DNA from: Nansenia antarctica | Lineage: Eukaryota > Chordata > Actinopteri > Argentiniformes > Microstomatidae | Reading direction: 5' to 3' | DNA: 64,000 nucleotides | Assembly (NCBI GenBank): GCA_963989245.1 | Contig: OZ022348.1 | Span: 33,133,395 to 33,197,394, forward strand | Part shown: piece by piece, positions 20,091-31,268 of the stretch | How the letters are laid out: each line of letters begins with the position of its first letter | How positions within the stretch are numbered: position 1 is the first letter of the stretch | Translations under genes and position numbers: made by a program | Notes under the pieces: generated by a model | What the model saw: the letters and a program-made list of their open reading frames with translations, nothing else | The model's database searches: none | What the model was told of the DNA's origin: nothing

Positions 20091-20435
20091 CTGGCCTAGT
20101 TCTGGACGTCTCAGAAAGGCGTCAACACGACGTCTTTATAACGTCTTTTTGGTCACCTAAAACAGCCGGTTTACGCCTACCCTATATTATAGCACTTGTC
20201 TTAATTCAGCCGCTATAATTGAGCCGCTATCACAGGGCGTTAATACAAACCTCATTCACCTGCGTTCATTTTACCTGGGGCCTCATTTATAAAAAAGTAC
20301 TTGAACGTCATCTTTGACTTTCACGTAAGCACATTTTTCTAAACGGACGTAAGCATTATTTATAAAATGGGCTGAGATGGTTTAAAGTTGCGTACGTGCT
20401 TCCTTCTATAAATACCAACGCAGGTTTATCAAGCA

Positions 20436-20582
20436 TTATTTATCCAAGGACCCCAATTGAAATAAGCCAGTGGCTTTCTTGGGTTTTTATCCTTTTAGTT
20501 GACCTTGTATGTAATATGTACTTTCATGTACCTACTTCTGCAAATCTTCTAATAAAGTTTTCAATCAATCAATCAATCAATC
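20436..20582 (+). mobile_element. 5'-truncated LINE 3' end with TCAA tail
   Basis: About 147 bp almost identical to the 3' end of the long LINE at 51121-51251 (AAGGACCCCAATTGAAATAA ... TAATAAAGTTTTCAATCAATC). It therefore belongs to the same LINE family and is a short dead-on-arrival copy. Confidence 0.88.
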
Positions 20583-21270
20583 AGGTAAAATGAACGCAGG
20601 TGAATGAGGTTTGTATTAACGCCCTGTGATAGAGGCTCAATTATAGCGGCTGAATTAAGACAAGTGCTATAATATAGGGTAGGCGTTCGTCTGGAAGCGG
20701 GAGAGGGCAGAGAAGGGTGGCTTCTCTGTAAGTTGCATTTGTAACGTTTGATCATGACAACTAACCAGGCAAATGCTTATACTCAACTTTACTTTACAAC
20801 TATACTTTACAAGTTGTAAAAGAAAATCAGGGGAGGTGGTGGATTTTATCATATGAGGACAATTTTAGCATCCCCTCAGCGTCAGTGACTTCAGTGTCAG
20901 TAACTTGGTAAAAATGTCATTGCATGTGTGCGTGCCCCCTCGCACCTTGAAATAGCAGTAATACCACGTTCATTGATAAAAAAAAACAAGACAAAGTATG
21001 GAAAGAGGGGGACGATTTTGACAGTTTTTATTTCTGGGGGGATTGCATCCCCCCTCAACTTGAGTGCTGCTTATACTGTAATAATATAATGGTCTTATTC
21101 TTATCAGGTGGTCTTATTCTTATATGGCTGCGAACTCCCTTTGCGAACTCCCAGACACCGGAGAAAATCCAGTATAATTTAGCGCGTGGCCGGGCAAGGT
21201 CCGTTGTGGAAGGCACTAGGCATGTTGAAGGGGAGATAGACAGCTCCGGAGGGATATAAAGGAAGACTGA

Positions 21271-21346
21271 AATTCATTCATTCAAACCTTTATTTAAACT
21301 CGTAAGTTACTGAGGTTGCCCTCATTTACAGCAGCAACGAGTGAAG
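21271..21346 (-). mobile_element. LINE 3' fragment with GAAT tail
   Basis: On the minus strand it ends AAATAAAGGTTTGAATGAAT. The flanking MITE sequence matches uninterrupted copies, so these 76 bp are an insertion. The LINE family is not identified. Confidence 0.6.
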
Positions 21347-21652
21347 CCAACAATCATAAACATCAGTTCCTTTTAAATCTTGAATTAAACTCATTTTCTC
21401 GGCTGATAACAACATCGTTAATTTTATTACGAGCCACTTGCATGAATTACAGTAGGCAGTGCGGCTCACATGCCTGTAATAACTCCGCATAACCAGTAGG
21501 TAATGTGCGTACGCAAGGTCAATACTCGACGTAGAGCTACGATCGTTTCCACGGTCAAATTGACTCACGTTGAAATTGTATAAATCACTACGTTGACGTG
21601 GTTTTCTACGTACGACACGGGTAAGATCAAAATTTGATCCGAGTACTTGTTT

Positions 21653-23218
21653 AAAGGCCAGACAATGCGATCATCAGGGTGTATTTAAGTGACACTGGAA
21701 CCAGAGTAGTTGCATAATATTCAGATAGAAATTGTGTATTGAATAGACCATGCCTCTATATCATGTAGAAAAAAGAATGTTGTCTGTTATACATGACATT
21801 TCTATCTAGAACATTCTGAATGTTTCACCCTTCTGAACACACCCTAAAACATCAGAGGGAAGCCTAGCGTGTGGTGGCTGTCCTGTGACCTTTTGACCCC
21901 CTCTGACCCTTGGAGCTGGCCAGTAGGACCTTTGGTAACCATTGCCATGGTGACTGGTCTGTTAATGGGGGGGTGAGTTGTCACCGTAGGCGCTGTAATG
22001 GCAGTGAGGAATGGTGCAGAGAGATCCTGTCTGGGCCTGCCCCTCTAGTATGACCCATGTGGCTCTGGCTCCTAACACCAAGTAGACAGGCCTGATCAGG
22101 GAGGGAACAGTCATTGTTTATGATAGTACTATGGATTGAAGGCAACTGATGTTGACATTTGTGCAAAACTCATGACATGGATGCAGCAATGATTTAAATG
22201 TGAATTCTTTTGATAATTGTTCCTTGTGGTTGTCATGTTATCCTGTACCTGAGCTGATCTCCCCCAGCCTGACCTTATAAGGGCAGACAGATGTTAATGA
22301 AATGAACGACTCAAGTGTTCCGAAATGAAATCATAGACGATTCCCCCCCTAAATCTGCTCAACCTCTTCTGGAAAAAAAGGACATTCCTCTAGCTGTGAA
22401 TGTACTTCACTTCCATACAGAGAGCCTTAAGAGCCAGAGCCCCTAAAAGAGTCCTGTCAGCCTAGAAATGAGTCCAGATGGCTGGACTACCCGCTGGGCA
22501 GGGCTCTCTGCTGCAGGCTGGGTGAAGAGTGGTGGTCTGTGTGGCTCGGGCCGGGCCTGACTGGGCCCTTTTCACACCCAGGCACCCTGGCGTCACCCCC
22601 CCCCCCCCCCACTCCAACCCGGCTGGTCTCAGGTTACGGCCAGGCGTGGGGAGCCTGTGGCAGGCCTGTTATTCTTCCAGAGCGTAAAGTCAGCTAGACG
22701 GATTCTAGGTTGTTCGGAGAGTGTTTCATTCGTTCACAATTCATGCAACGGTCTCGTAATGTGGATGTGATTTATATCATTATCGGTTTACAACGTTTTT
22801 GGACACAGTGTGTACACACAATAATGTCATTAACCAGTCCGGAACATAATGATAATAAGTACATCATTTTGTACTATAGATCTATCCACGTAAGCTATTA
22901 TATAGTTTGTAGAGAAATTGCAGACATTTAGAATTTCTCATATAAGTCGTTTCTTTCTAAGAAATGTCTCGAAAGATTTGATAGGATGATACAACACGGC
23001 AGAAAGACCTTGAAAGACGTGTCCCCTCCCTCATCTGCTTGTCTTAACTATAAACAGACACAGCAACCCCTAGCCCCCCGGTATCAGTATTTGTATCTTT
23101 AGTGTGTCAGATGACATTAAATCAGTCATCATTCTTGGCGCTATCTTGCCTATGGAATATTTAACCAGACACCTGATGACAGCTGTCTGTTATTGAACTG
23201 GATACAGTGGCTCACCCA

Positions 23219-23260
<42 letters not shown>

Positions 23261-23967
23261 ATGAACAGCCGTATCAACTCTGAGATGCTTTGCCGTCAAC
23301 AGCGTTTATGAATCATGACCACTCAGCACTTTTATCAACTTCACAAGCCCCTCTTCGTATCATATTCACCTTCACATACTGAATCAATCTAGGACTTTTA
23401 CCATAGGGGGGCTCTGTTATAGATATACTACATATAGGTCTTCTTTATTTTCGACCACTACAGCTCAAATGAAGAAGGACATTTCACAGAGAACAGAACA
23501 GAGAGAACGAGGGAGGATATCAGACCACCTGGGTTTGTTTCCAGAAATCGTTCTCCTGTTTCAGAACACTTAGAGTAGAATACCCCCCAGCAACACTCTC
23601 CCGGGTTATTCTATACTTCTGCATGGGAGACTGGGGGGGGCAGCTCTCCTTTGTGTCTGTGGAATTCCATATGATATGGCCCTCTGTGGTGGGAATGCAT
23701 CTGCTCAGGATTCATTTCACTGATGTCACAGGACTTAAGATTATTAAAGACGTTTATTTCCAAAAAGAAAAATGTGTTCCTCTTTGTCCTTTCTTGCATT
23801 ATTGCAAAGCTCTGTTGTTCAATTGAACCCCCCCCCCTTTTCTGTTTATTATTATGCCAATATACTGATAAACAACACCCGTGTTTACCACAACTTAATG
23901 TATCTGTGGGAAGTCGTTGGAGAATGAACCTTTCACTCCTCAAGTCCAGATAGGCCATGGTGATGAC
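21653..23967. other. Non-coding; CA microsatellite at 23221-23258
   Basis: No coding exon or known repeat recognised apart from the CA run and a C-homopolymer at 22598-22610. Relatively unique sequence; possible regulatory content cannot be judged without comparison. Confidence 0.4.
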
Positions 23968-24395
23968 TGAGGCCTTGTCCACACCAATACGTTTTTTTGA
24001 TAAACGTTTTTCGTATATAAAAATATTACCGTCCACACAAGCATGTTTATAAACAATGTCTGTATCCACATGCATACTCCTGAACGCAATATAAACGCTG
24101 TCATTGAGCATTCCACACCAGTAGTCGGCGATATCATTTTAACCCCATAGCCCCGCTGGCCAATCAGACGCCAGGAAAACAAAGCTACTACCGGTTCTTC
24201 CGCGTGCATTTAGCTGTAAACAGGTTAAAAGTCCAGTTAACAGTGAAAGAACTAGAAGCACTTTGTACACGTCCACTTTCCTCGCTTGTGTAGCCTCGAC
24301 CACCGTTGCCTGTTGTAAACAAAGTAGTTACTGGCGCCAGGATATGGCATGGGAGGGAACAGCAAACAGCTGCAGTGCGCATGATCATAGAAAGT
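23968..24395. mobile_element. Left part of a DNA transposon-like repeat
   Basis: GGCCTTGTCCACACCAATACGTTTTT resembles the start of a common fish terminal-repeat element; I quote it from the sequence in two overlapping parts (GGCCTTGTCCACACC and CACCAATACGTTTTTT). No matching right end was found before the GGT array. Its last 100 bp (from 24294) are part of the tandem duplication. Confidence 0.35.
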
Positions 24396-24646
24396 GGAGG
24401 TGGTGGTGTGGTGATGGTGGAGGTGGTGGTGTGGTGGTGGTGATGGTGGTGTGGTGGTGGTGGTGGTGTGGTGGTGGTGGTGGTGGTGGTGGTGGTGGTG
24501 GTGGTGAAGGGGGTGGTGGTGGTGGTGGTGGAGGTGGTGGTGTGGTGGTGGTGGTGGTGGTGGTGGTGTGGTGGTGGTGTTGGTGGAGGTGGTGGTGTGG
24601 TGGTGGTGGTGTGGTGGTGGTGGTGGTGGTGGTGGTGGTGGTGGTA
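24396..24646. repeat. GGT trinucleotide array (first)
   Basis: About 250 bp of GGT with GTGT, GGA and GTT interruptions. Open frames on both strands (Val/Trp/Gly and His/Pro/Thr) are products of the repeat. G-runs make the plus strand G-quadruplex-prone. Confidence 0.95.
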
Positions 24647-25353
24647 CCAACGATGCTAACGATGCCAACGATGCTAACACCCCTTCCAAACTCTCTCCTC
24701 GACACTCGGTCTCTGGCTTGTCATCTTTTTCCCCCCTCTCCCCTGATGAGATTCTCACACTTATCACATCAAAGCGGGCAACCACATGCCCTCTTGATCC
24801 CATCCCCTCCCCTCTTCTCCAATCCATTTCCACCGACATCCTTCCTTACCGTACCATCCTAATCAACTCCTCCCTATCCACAGGACCTGTCCCAGCGGCC
24901 TTCAAAATAGCCAGAGTCAAGCCCCTCCTCAAGAAACCTACCCTTGACCCTTCATCTGTCCACAATTACAGACCTGTATCCCTTCTCTCCTTCCCTTCCA
25001 AAACCCTTGAACGCACGGCATCTAAACAACTGACTGACTATCTCCGGAAGATGGAACACTTAGACCCCCACCAATCCGGCTTCAAGGCTGGGCACTCCAC
25101 TGAGACTGCGCTCCTTGCTGTCACGGAAGCCCTCCACTCTGCCCAAGCTTCCTCCCTCTCCTCTGTTCTCATTCTCCTTGACCTGTCTGCTGCCTTCGAC
25201 ACAGTCAATCACCAGATCCTTCTCTCCATCCTCTCAGACCTGGGCATCTCTGGCACCGCACACTCCTGGTTTTCTTCCTACCTGGCGGGCCGCTCCTACC
25301 AGGTGACCTGGAGAGAATCGCTGTCTTCTCCACGAACCCTCTCCACTGGGGTA
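24647..25353 (+). pseudogene. L2-like LINE reverse transcriptase fragment, first duplicate
   Basis: About 235 codons of a LINE reverse transcriptase: PAAFKIARVKPLLKKPTLDP, NYRPVSLLSFPSK, HQSGFKAGHSTETALL, LLDLSAAFDTVNHQ. It is cut in the STGVPQGS motif, after GGGGTACC, where the second unit of the tandem duplication begins. Without the YADD catalytic box it is inactive. Confidence 0.85.
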
Positions 25354-25452
25354 CCTCGACCACCGTTGCCTGTTGTAAACAAAGTAGTTACTGGCGCCAG
25401 GATATGACATTGGAGGGAACAGCAAACAGCTGCAGTGCGCATGATCATAGAA

Positions 25453-25708
25453 AGTGGAGGTGGTGGTGGTGGTGGTGGTGTGGTGATGGTGGAGGTGGTG
25501 GTGTGGTGGTGGTGATGGTGGTGTGGTGGTGGTGGTGGTGTGGTGGTGGTGGTGGTGGTGTGGTGGTGGTGGTGGTGAAGGGGGTGGTGGTGGTGGTGGT
25601 GGAGGTGGTGGTGTGGTGGTGGTGGTGGTGGTGGTGGTGGTGTGGTGGTGGTGTTGGTGGAGGTGGTGGTGTGGTGGTGGTGGTGGTGTGGTGGTGGTGG
25701 TGGTGGTA
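25453..25708. repeat. GGT trinucleotide array (second)
   Basis: Duplicate of the first array, of similar length but with a different pattern of interruptions. Confidence 0.95.
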
Positions 25709-27596
25709 CCAACGATGCTAACGATGCCAACGATGCTAACACCCCTTCCAAACTCTCTCCTCGACACTCGGTCTCTGGCTTGTCATCTTTTTCCCCCCTC
25801 TCCCCTGATGAGATTCTCACACTTATCACATCAAAGCGGGCAACCACATGCCCTCTTGATCCCATCCCCTCCCCTCTTCTCCAATCCATTTCCACCGACA
25901 TCCTTCCTTACCTTACCATCCTAATCAACTCCTCCCTATCCACAGGACCTGTCCCAGCGGCCTTCAAAATAGCCAGAGTCAAGCCCCTCCTCAAGAAACC
26001 TACCCTTGACCCTTCATCTGTCCACAATTACAGACCTGTATCCCTTCTCTCCTTCCCTTCCAAAACCCTTGAACGCACGGCATCTAAACAACTGACTGAC
26101 TATCTCCGGAAGATGGAACACTTAGACCCCCACCAATCCGGCTTCAAGGCTGGGCACTCCACTGAGACTGCGCTCCTTGCTGTCACAGAAGCCCTCCACT
26201 CTGCCCAAGCTTCCTCCCTCTCCTCTGTTCTCATTCTCCTTGACCTGTCTGCTGCCTTCGACACAGTCAATCACCAGATCCTTCTCTCCATCCTCTCAGA
26301 ACTGGGCATCTCTGGCACCGCACACTCCTGGTTTTCTTCCTACCTGGCGGGCCGCTCCTACCAGGTGACCTGGAGAGAATCGCTGTCTTCTCCACGAACC
26401 CTCTCCACTGGGGTACCCCAGGGTTCTGTCCTAGGGCCCCTACTTTTCTCTCTTTACACCAAGTCTCTTGGCTCGGTAATCTCTTCACACGGGCTCTCCT
26501 GACAAATGTCTCGCTGACATTTCAACTTGGATGGCTGACCACCATCTCAAGCTCAATCTTAACAAGACCGAGCTCCTCTTCATCCCCGGGAAAGCCTGCC
26601 CTCTCCAAGACTTCTCTATCACAGTGGAGAACTCTACTGTAACCCCCTCCCTGACAGCCAAGAATCTTGGAGTGATCCTGGATAACCGACTATCCTGTGC
26701 GGAGAACATTGCAGCAACGGCTCGCTCCTGCAGATTCTTCCTCTACAACATCAGAAGGATACGGTCATTCCTTACCAGAGAGGCAGCACAACTCTTGACC
26801 CAGGCACTAGTCATCTCCCGCCTGGATTACTGCAACCTACTCCTGGCTGGTCTCCCCGCCTCCCCGCCTACGCTCATCCAGAACGCTGCTGCACGTCTGG
26901 TATTCAACCTCCCCAAATACTCTCATGTCACCCCTCTCCTTCGCACCCTGCACTGGCTCCCGGTAGCAGCTCGCATCCGATTCAAGACCCTGGTGCTTGC
27001 ATATCAGGCAGCTAAAGGGACAGCCCCTGCCTACCTAAAGGAAATGGTAACCCCCCAAACTCCAGCCCGCTCACTCCGCTCCTCCACCTCGGCTGGCCGA
27101 CTGGCCCCACCATGCACAGCAGTCGTGCTGCCCGATCACGTCTCTTCACAACTCGGGCTCCCCGCTGGTGGAATGAGCTCCCCACGGTTGTCAGAACGGC
27201 AGAGTCACTACCCATCTTCCGTCGTAGACTGAAGACCCACCTCTTCAGGTTACACCTTAACTGCTCCTCCTGAGACATCTTCTGCCCCTCAGCACTACGT
27301 CTCCTAAAGACGTCCGCTTTCCCCTCTACTGTGTCCCTAAGAACTTCTATCGCCCCCTTTGTACTGCTTCTCTGTTCCTCCAGTATAAAAAAATAAATAA
27401 AAAAATAAATAAAGGTTTTAGAAGAAGGTGGTAGAAGAAGGTTTCTCCTTCTATCAGTGGCCCCGGGCCTGAGCTAGATTACTCTTCCTGCTACGAATGG
27501 TGGACTGATGATTCACATGCTTAGCATTCAAATGTATTGATTGTAAGTCGCTTTGGAATAAGGCGTCTGCTAAATGCCAAAAATTTAAATGTAAAT
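25709..27596 (+). pseudogene. L2-like LINE, 3' half, with catalytic box deleted
   Basis: The reverse transcriptase frame runs to STGVPQGSVLGPLLFSLYTK and SVISSHGLS, then stops near 26502. It resumes at 26531 with MADHHLKLNLNKTELLFIPG and continues to about 27232 (SRLDYCNLLLAGLP, LHWLPVAARIRFKTLVLAYQ). The segment that should carry the YADDTQL-type box between them is missing, a deletion of about 100 bp. The 3' end, TAAGTCGCTTTGGAATAAGG and CGTCTGCTAAATG, is the L2-type tail shared with many fish SINEs. The end joins a GGT array. Confidence 0.85.
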
Positions 27597-28001
27597 GTGT
27601 GGTGTTGGTGTTGGTGGAGGTGGTGGTGTGGTGGTGGTGGTGGTGGTGGTGTGGTGGTGGTGTGGTGGTGGTGGTGGTGGTGGTGTGGTGGTGGTGTTGG
27701 TGGAGGTGGTGGTGTGGTGGTGGTGTTGGTGGAGGTGGTGGTGTGGTGGTGGTGGTGGTGGTGGGGTGGTGGTGGTGGTGGTGGTGGTGGAGGTGGTGGA
27801 GGTGGTGGTGGTGAAGGTGGTGGTGGGGTGGTGGTGGTGGAGGTGGTGGAGGTGGTGGTGGTGGGGTGGTGTTGGTGGTGGTGGTGGTGGTGGTGTGGTG
27901 GTGGTGTTGGTGGAGGTGGTGGTGTGGTGGTGGTGTTGGTGGAGGTGGTGGTGTGGTGGTGGTGGTGGTGGTGGTGGTGGTGTGGTGGTGGTGTTGGTGG
28001 C
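27597..28001. repeat. GGT trinucleotide array (third)
   Basis: About 400 bp, beginning directly at the LINE 3' tail. Internal 20-30 bp higher-order units (GGTGTTGGTGGAGGTGGTGG) recur several times. Confidence 0.95.
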
Positions 28002-28908
28002 TGTGTTCCCAGCACTAACAGGTGGTGATTTCATCCCAGATGCCTCTTGGCTGATGGGTAGTTTCCGCTCCGCAACATGAGGCCCATTGGATCCTATGAC
28101 AGTCTGATTGACAGGTGAATGACACCGATGAGAACGGACCCTCTCCCCCCCAGGCCCCAAAAACGGCACCAAGTGAATGGACAGAGAGCGGAGGAGAAAG
28201 AGTGTCTTTGAACCTGAAAAGAATATTTTTTCCCTCTACTCTTCTCCCTTTCTCCCACTCTTTTTTCTGAGTGCCAATCCCCCTGCCCTTTGCCTGCTTT
28301 TCTCCCTTTCTCTATGCTGGTGTTTTGTTCTGCTGGGTTTGTGTGAGGGGTTGATGGTGCTGCTGGTTGACTCGGGGCGTCAGGCGAGGCAGAACGCGAG
28401 CACGTTAAATGAAGTCCTTTCACAAGCGGAGGGAGGAATGTGTCAGTCAGCCCCACAGAGCCTGTTTTGTTTGGACATGTCAGAGAGGCTGGCAGGGGGG
28501 CAAGGTGATGGGATGGTGTGGAAAGTGGGAGAGAGAGAGAGGGAGTGAGAGAGAGAGAGAGAGGGGGGGGGGGGGGCGCTCATGGGGGAGAGATGGGTGT
28601 GGGTATGGGTGTATGGGTGTAGGGGTGTGAGGAGACTGGGAGGTCTACACTCTGTGCCAGAGTTTCCCTGCCTGTACTCTCTGTCTCTCGTGACTCCAGG
28701 GTCACCGGTAGGCCGCGGGGCTGTTTCCGCACTGCCGTCAGACTGTACAGAAGGCTTGGTCCAGTCGCCACCAAGAACCACAGGGTACTGTGGCAAACTT
28801 AAAAAATGATGAAAAAGGAATAAATCACAACTACTGTATGTTCTCAAACACACACTTTGAGAGAATAGTAGTGTGCACATTTCAGCATAATACTGTATGA
28901 TTTGGTCC

Positions 28909-28943
<35 letters not shown>

Positions 28944-29975
28944 CTAGGTGTCATAGTTGAACCAAGGATGCGTAAGCACCTTTGAAACGATATCTTGTTC
29001 TTGATAAATAGTGGTCTTGCGTGATTGTGAAAGAAACATTCACAGGCATTGGGTTTCTTGATGTATTGCCCTCCATCGGTGACTCATATCCAGTCCTGTT
29101 CCACTGCAGTGTTCTGGGAGAGTTGTTTGCTTTGTGGCGGCCTGTCTTTGTGCCACATCCCCCTCCATCCCGGTCTCTCTCACTATCAAGTGTTCCCTTT
29201 CAGAACTGCCAATCACCATCCAAAGAACCAAGAGAGTGACCACTCTTTTGACCTGGTCTTGTCTTAATGGGCAGGGAGAAAGACAAGATGACAGCGAGAG
29301 AGAGAGAGAGAGATAAAGAGAGAGAGAGGGGAGAGAGAGAGAGAGGGGGGAGGGGGGGCGAGAGAGAGAGAGATACAAAAATAATTAAAGAGGGGTGGAA
29401 CTTAAGTGGAAAGTTGACAAAATGCTTTAGCTTCAGTGTGAGGTTATACTTTTTGTGGAGTGAGGATTAATAAACTATTCATTCTAGAAAGTAATAAGAA
29501 CACATTTCCCTTTACTCAGTTCATCACATTAGGACTTAGCCCCCAGAGGAGTCTACTGCCACGAGGGTACTGCCATTTCTCTGAATGAGCATGGACATAC
29601 AGTATGACTGAGTGTGTGGAGTTGTGTGTTTAAGCCACTGTGACAGCACACGTTCATGTACAAGAGAGCTGACATTCATTTCACACAATGACTTCATCCT
29701 CTCATGTCAGCACGAAGGCGCTTGAGTAAACCCAGCCACTTTGTCTTGGAGTGAAGCAACATTTCTTCCCCCTCTCTACCTTATTGGCTCAACTTGAAAA
29801 AGGAAAAATAGAGTATTTTGTTCGAGAGCCACATTAAATAGAGATGGTGTTGATGATCTTGGTGTTTCTCATGATTCATGAATCTCTTATTTTAGCACAT
29901 GAGGTGTCAGACTGAATTCATATCAAAATAACCTCAAAATAAACGTAACGTCATCCTCTCAGGATATAGGTGTCA
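28002..29975. other. Non-coding with GA and CAA microsatellites
   Basis: GA/GGGA tracts at 28529-28577 and 29291-29373 and a CAA run at 28909-28942. No coding exon recognised. Confidence 0.5.
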
Positions 29976-30568
29976 GGGTCTGGTTAAAAAGTCCTCAAGT
30001 AGGGCTTTTTTCAGTTTTTTCCAGAGTGCAGATTGGAAGCTTTCAAATAATGTGTCATACATTGAAATCTGAAGAAGATATGCTTATTTGAATGTTGGTA
30101 CACCTCAAACCAAATAGCGGAGAAACTCGCTCTGAATCAAAACAGCTGCTAGTAGGCCAAAAAAGAGCTAAAAAGGAACATCGCTGTGAACATCTAACAT
30201 CTGCATGTTTAACACATCACAACATGCTGATAGAACATCAACATGCTAAAAATACATAACTACATATCATTAGAAGATCACACAGTCCTTGCTTTTGAAC
30301 ACGTCCTAAAACGTAAGTTTGTTTACAAGCCATATATCACTTGTAGCCATGAATCACCCAGTAGCCTATGGCAGATGATACAGTGAATCCAATTATTTTG
30401 TGATCCTAAAACTGTTGTTTGTTATATCGAGTGGGCTCTTCAACTTTCATAATACCGTATGCAAAAAACAAGGAAAACTAATTTGCTAATTTGCTAATTT
30501 GCGCTTGACTTGAGAATTTCAAGAATTTCAATTTCAATTTCCCTTTTCACCAGACCGCGTCACATATG
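29976..30568. repeat. Unclassified 0.6-kb repeat, copy 1
   Basis: Diverged copy of 30655-31268. Shared landmarks include GTTGGTACACCTCAAACCAA, CATGCTGATAGAACAT, CACACAGTCCTTGCTTTTGA and CACCAGACCGCGTCACATATGG at the end. No terminal repeats or coding capacity seen. Confidence 0.8.
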
Positions 30569-30654
30569 GCTTGATAACAAGGAGGGATGGCCAGTGCCCT
30601 ACACTAATTAGTGAGAACATTTGTGGTGACTTTGACAACATGGCCTATGTGACA

Positions 30655-31268
30655 GGGACTGGTGAAAAAATCCCCAAGTGGGGCAAGGTCAATTTTCAGT
30701 TTGTTTCCCCACAAAGTGCAGATAATAAGCTTTCAAATGATGTGTCATATATTGAAATCTGAAAATATTGAAGAAGATGCTTATTTGACTGTTGGTACAC
30801 CTCAAACCAAATACGAGAGAAACTCGCTCTGAATCACAACAGACGTGTTTGTTACCATCGCGTTGGTAGCTAGCAGCTAAGAAGAACATCACTATAAACA
30901 TCTAACTGTAGCCTATGTTTAGCACAACATGCTGATAGAACATGAACATGCTAAAAACACATAACTACACATAATTAGATGATCACACAGTCCTTGCTTT
31001 TGAACACATCCTAAAACGTACGTTTGTTTACAAGCCATATCACTTGTAGCCATGAATCATCCAGTAGCCTAGGGCAGATGATACAGTGAATCCAATTCAC
31101 AAATTATAATATTTAGTGATCCAAAAACTGTTGTTTGTTATATTGAGTGGGCTCTTCAACACTTAAAACTTTCGTAATATGAAAAAAAAACGGAAAACAT
31201 TTTTAGTCATTTGCGCAACTTGAGAATTGACAACATGCAGACCTTTTCACCAGACTGTGTCACATATG
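30655..31268. repeat. Unclassified 0.6-kb repeat, copy 2
   Basis: Same orientation as copy 1, about 680 bp downstream, with many substitutions and small indels. A third, shorter stretch of the same family lies inside the terminal-inverted-repeat element at 57528-57735 (CATTCTGATAGAACATCGACA, TTATATCGAGTGGG). Confidence 0.8.

Larger units (their letters stand above)
18920..20171. mobile_element. Palindromic (foldback-like) element split by a MITE
   Basis: Left arm 18920-19043 and right arm 19069-19138 plus 20094-20171. Around a short loop, GTCGTTTAGGGGATTTTTTT is mirrored by CCCCTAAACGACATGTGATC, and ACGACTTTTTGGTGACC by GGTCACCAAAAAGTCGT. Outer arms carry GACGTC-rich repeats (AAAGACGTTATAAAGACGTC; GACGTCTTTATAACGTC). 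The MITE 19139-20090 sits inside it. No coding frame is present. The class is unknown; it could be a MITE with very long inverted repeats. Confidence 0.65.
13960..20277 (+). mobile_element. GGGCCTCATT MITE copy broken into three pieces
   Basis: Pieces at 13960-14141, 18351-18919 and about 20172-20277 join to one forward copy of the family. The first gap is the LTR element 14142-18350; the second is the palindromic element 18920-20171; the right end is cut by the reverse copy from 20278. Continuity is shown by comparison with the uninterrupted copy 52545-53638. It codes for no transposase and must have been mobilised in trans. Confidence 0.75.
20278..21652 (-). mobile_element. GGGCCTCATT MITE, reverse orientation, with two LINE tails inside
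   Basis: It begins with the right terminus (GGGCCTCATTTATAAAAAAG) and ends near GATCCGAGTACTTGTTTAAAGGCC, a degraded left terminus. It inserted into the third piece of the forward copy after CTG (20275-20277). Two 3' LINE fragments interrupt it, at 20436-20582 and 21271-21346. Confidence 0.8.
24294..26415 (+). repeat. Tandem duplication of about 1.06 kb
   Basis: Unit 1 (24294-25353) and unit 2 (25354-about 26415) each contain the end of the DNA transposon-like repeat, a GGT array and the first part of a LINE frame. The junction reads GGGGTACC|TCGACCACCG; the outer left copy reads GTAGCC|TCGACC and the outer right copy GGGGTACC|CCAGGG. They share CC at the breakpoint. Only a handful of substitutions separate the units, so the duplication is recent. 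Confidence 0.88.

Noticed and set aside
24252..24839. His/Pro/Thr-rich and Val/Gly/Trp-rich frames over the GGT arrays (also at 25234-25901 and 27521-28172)
   Set aside because: Products of trinucleotide repeats on both strands.
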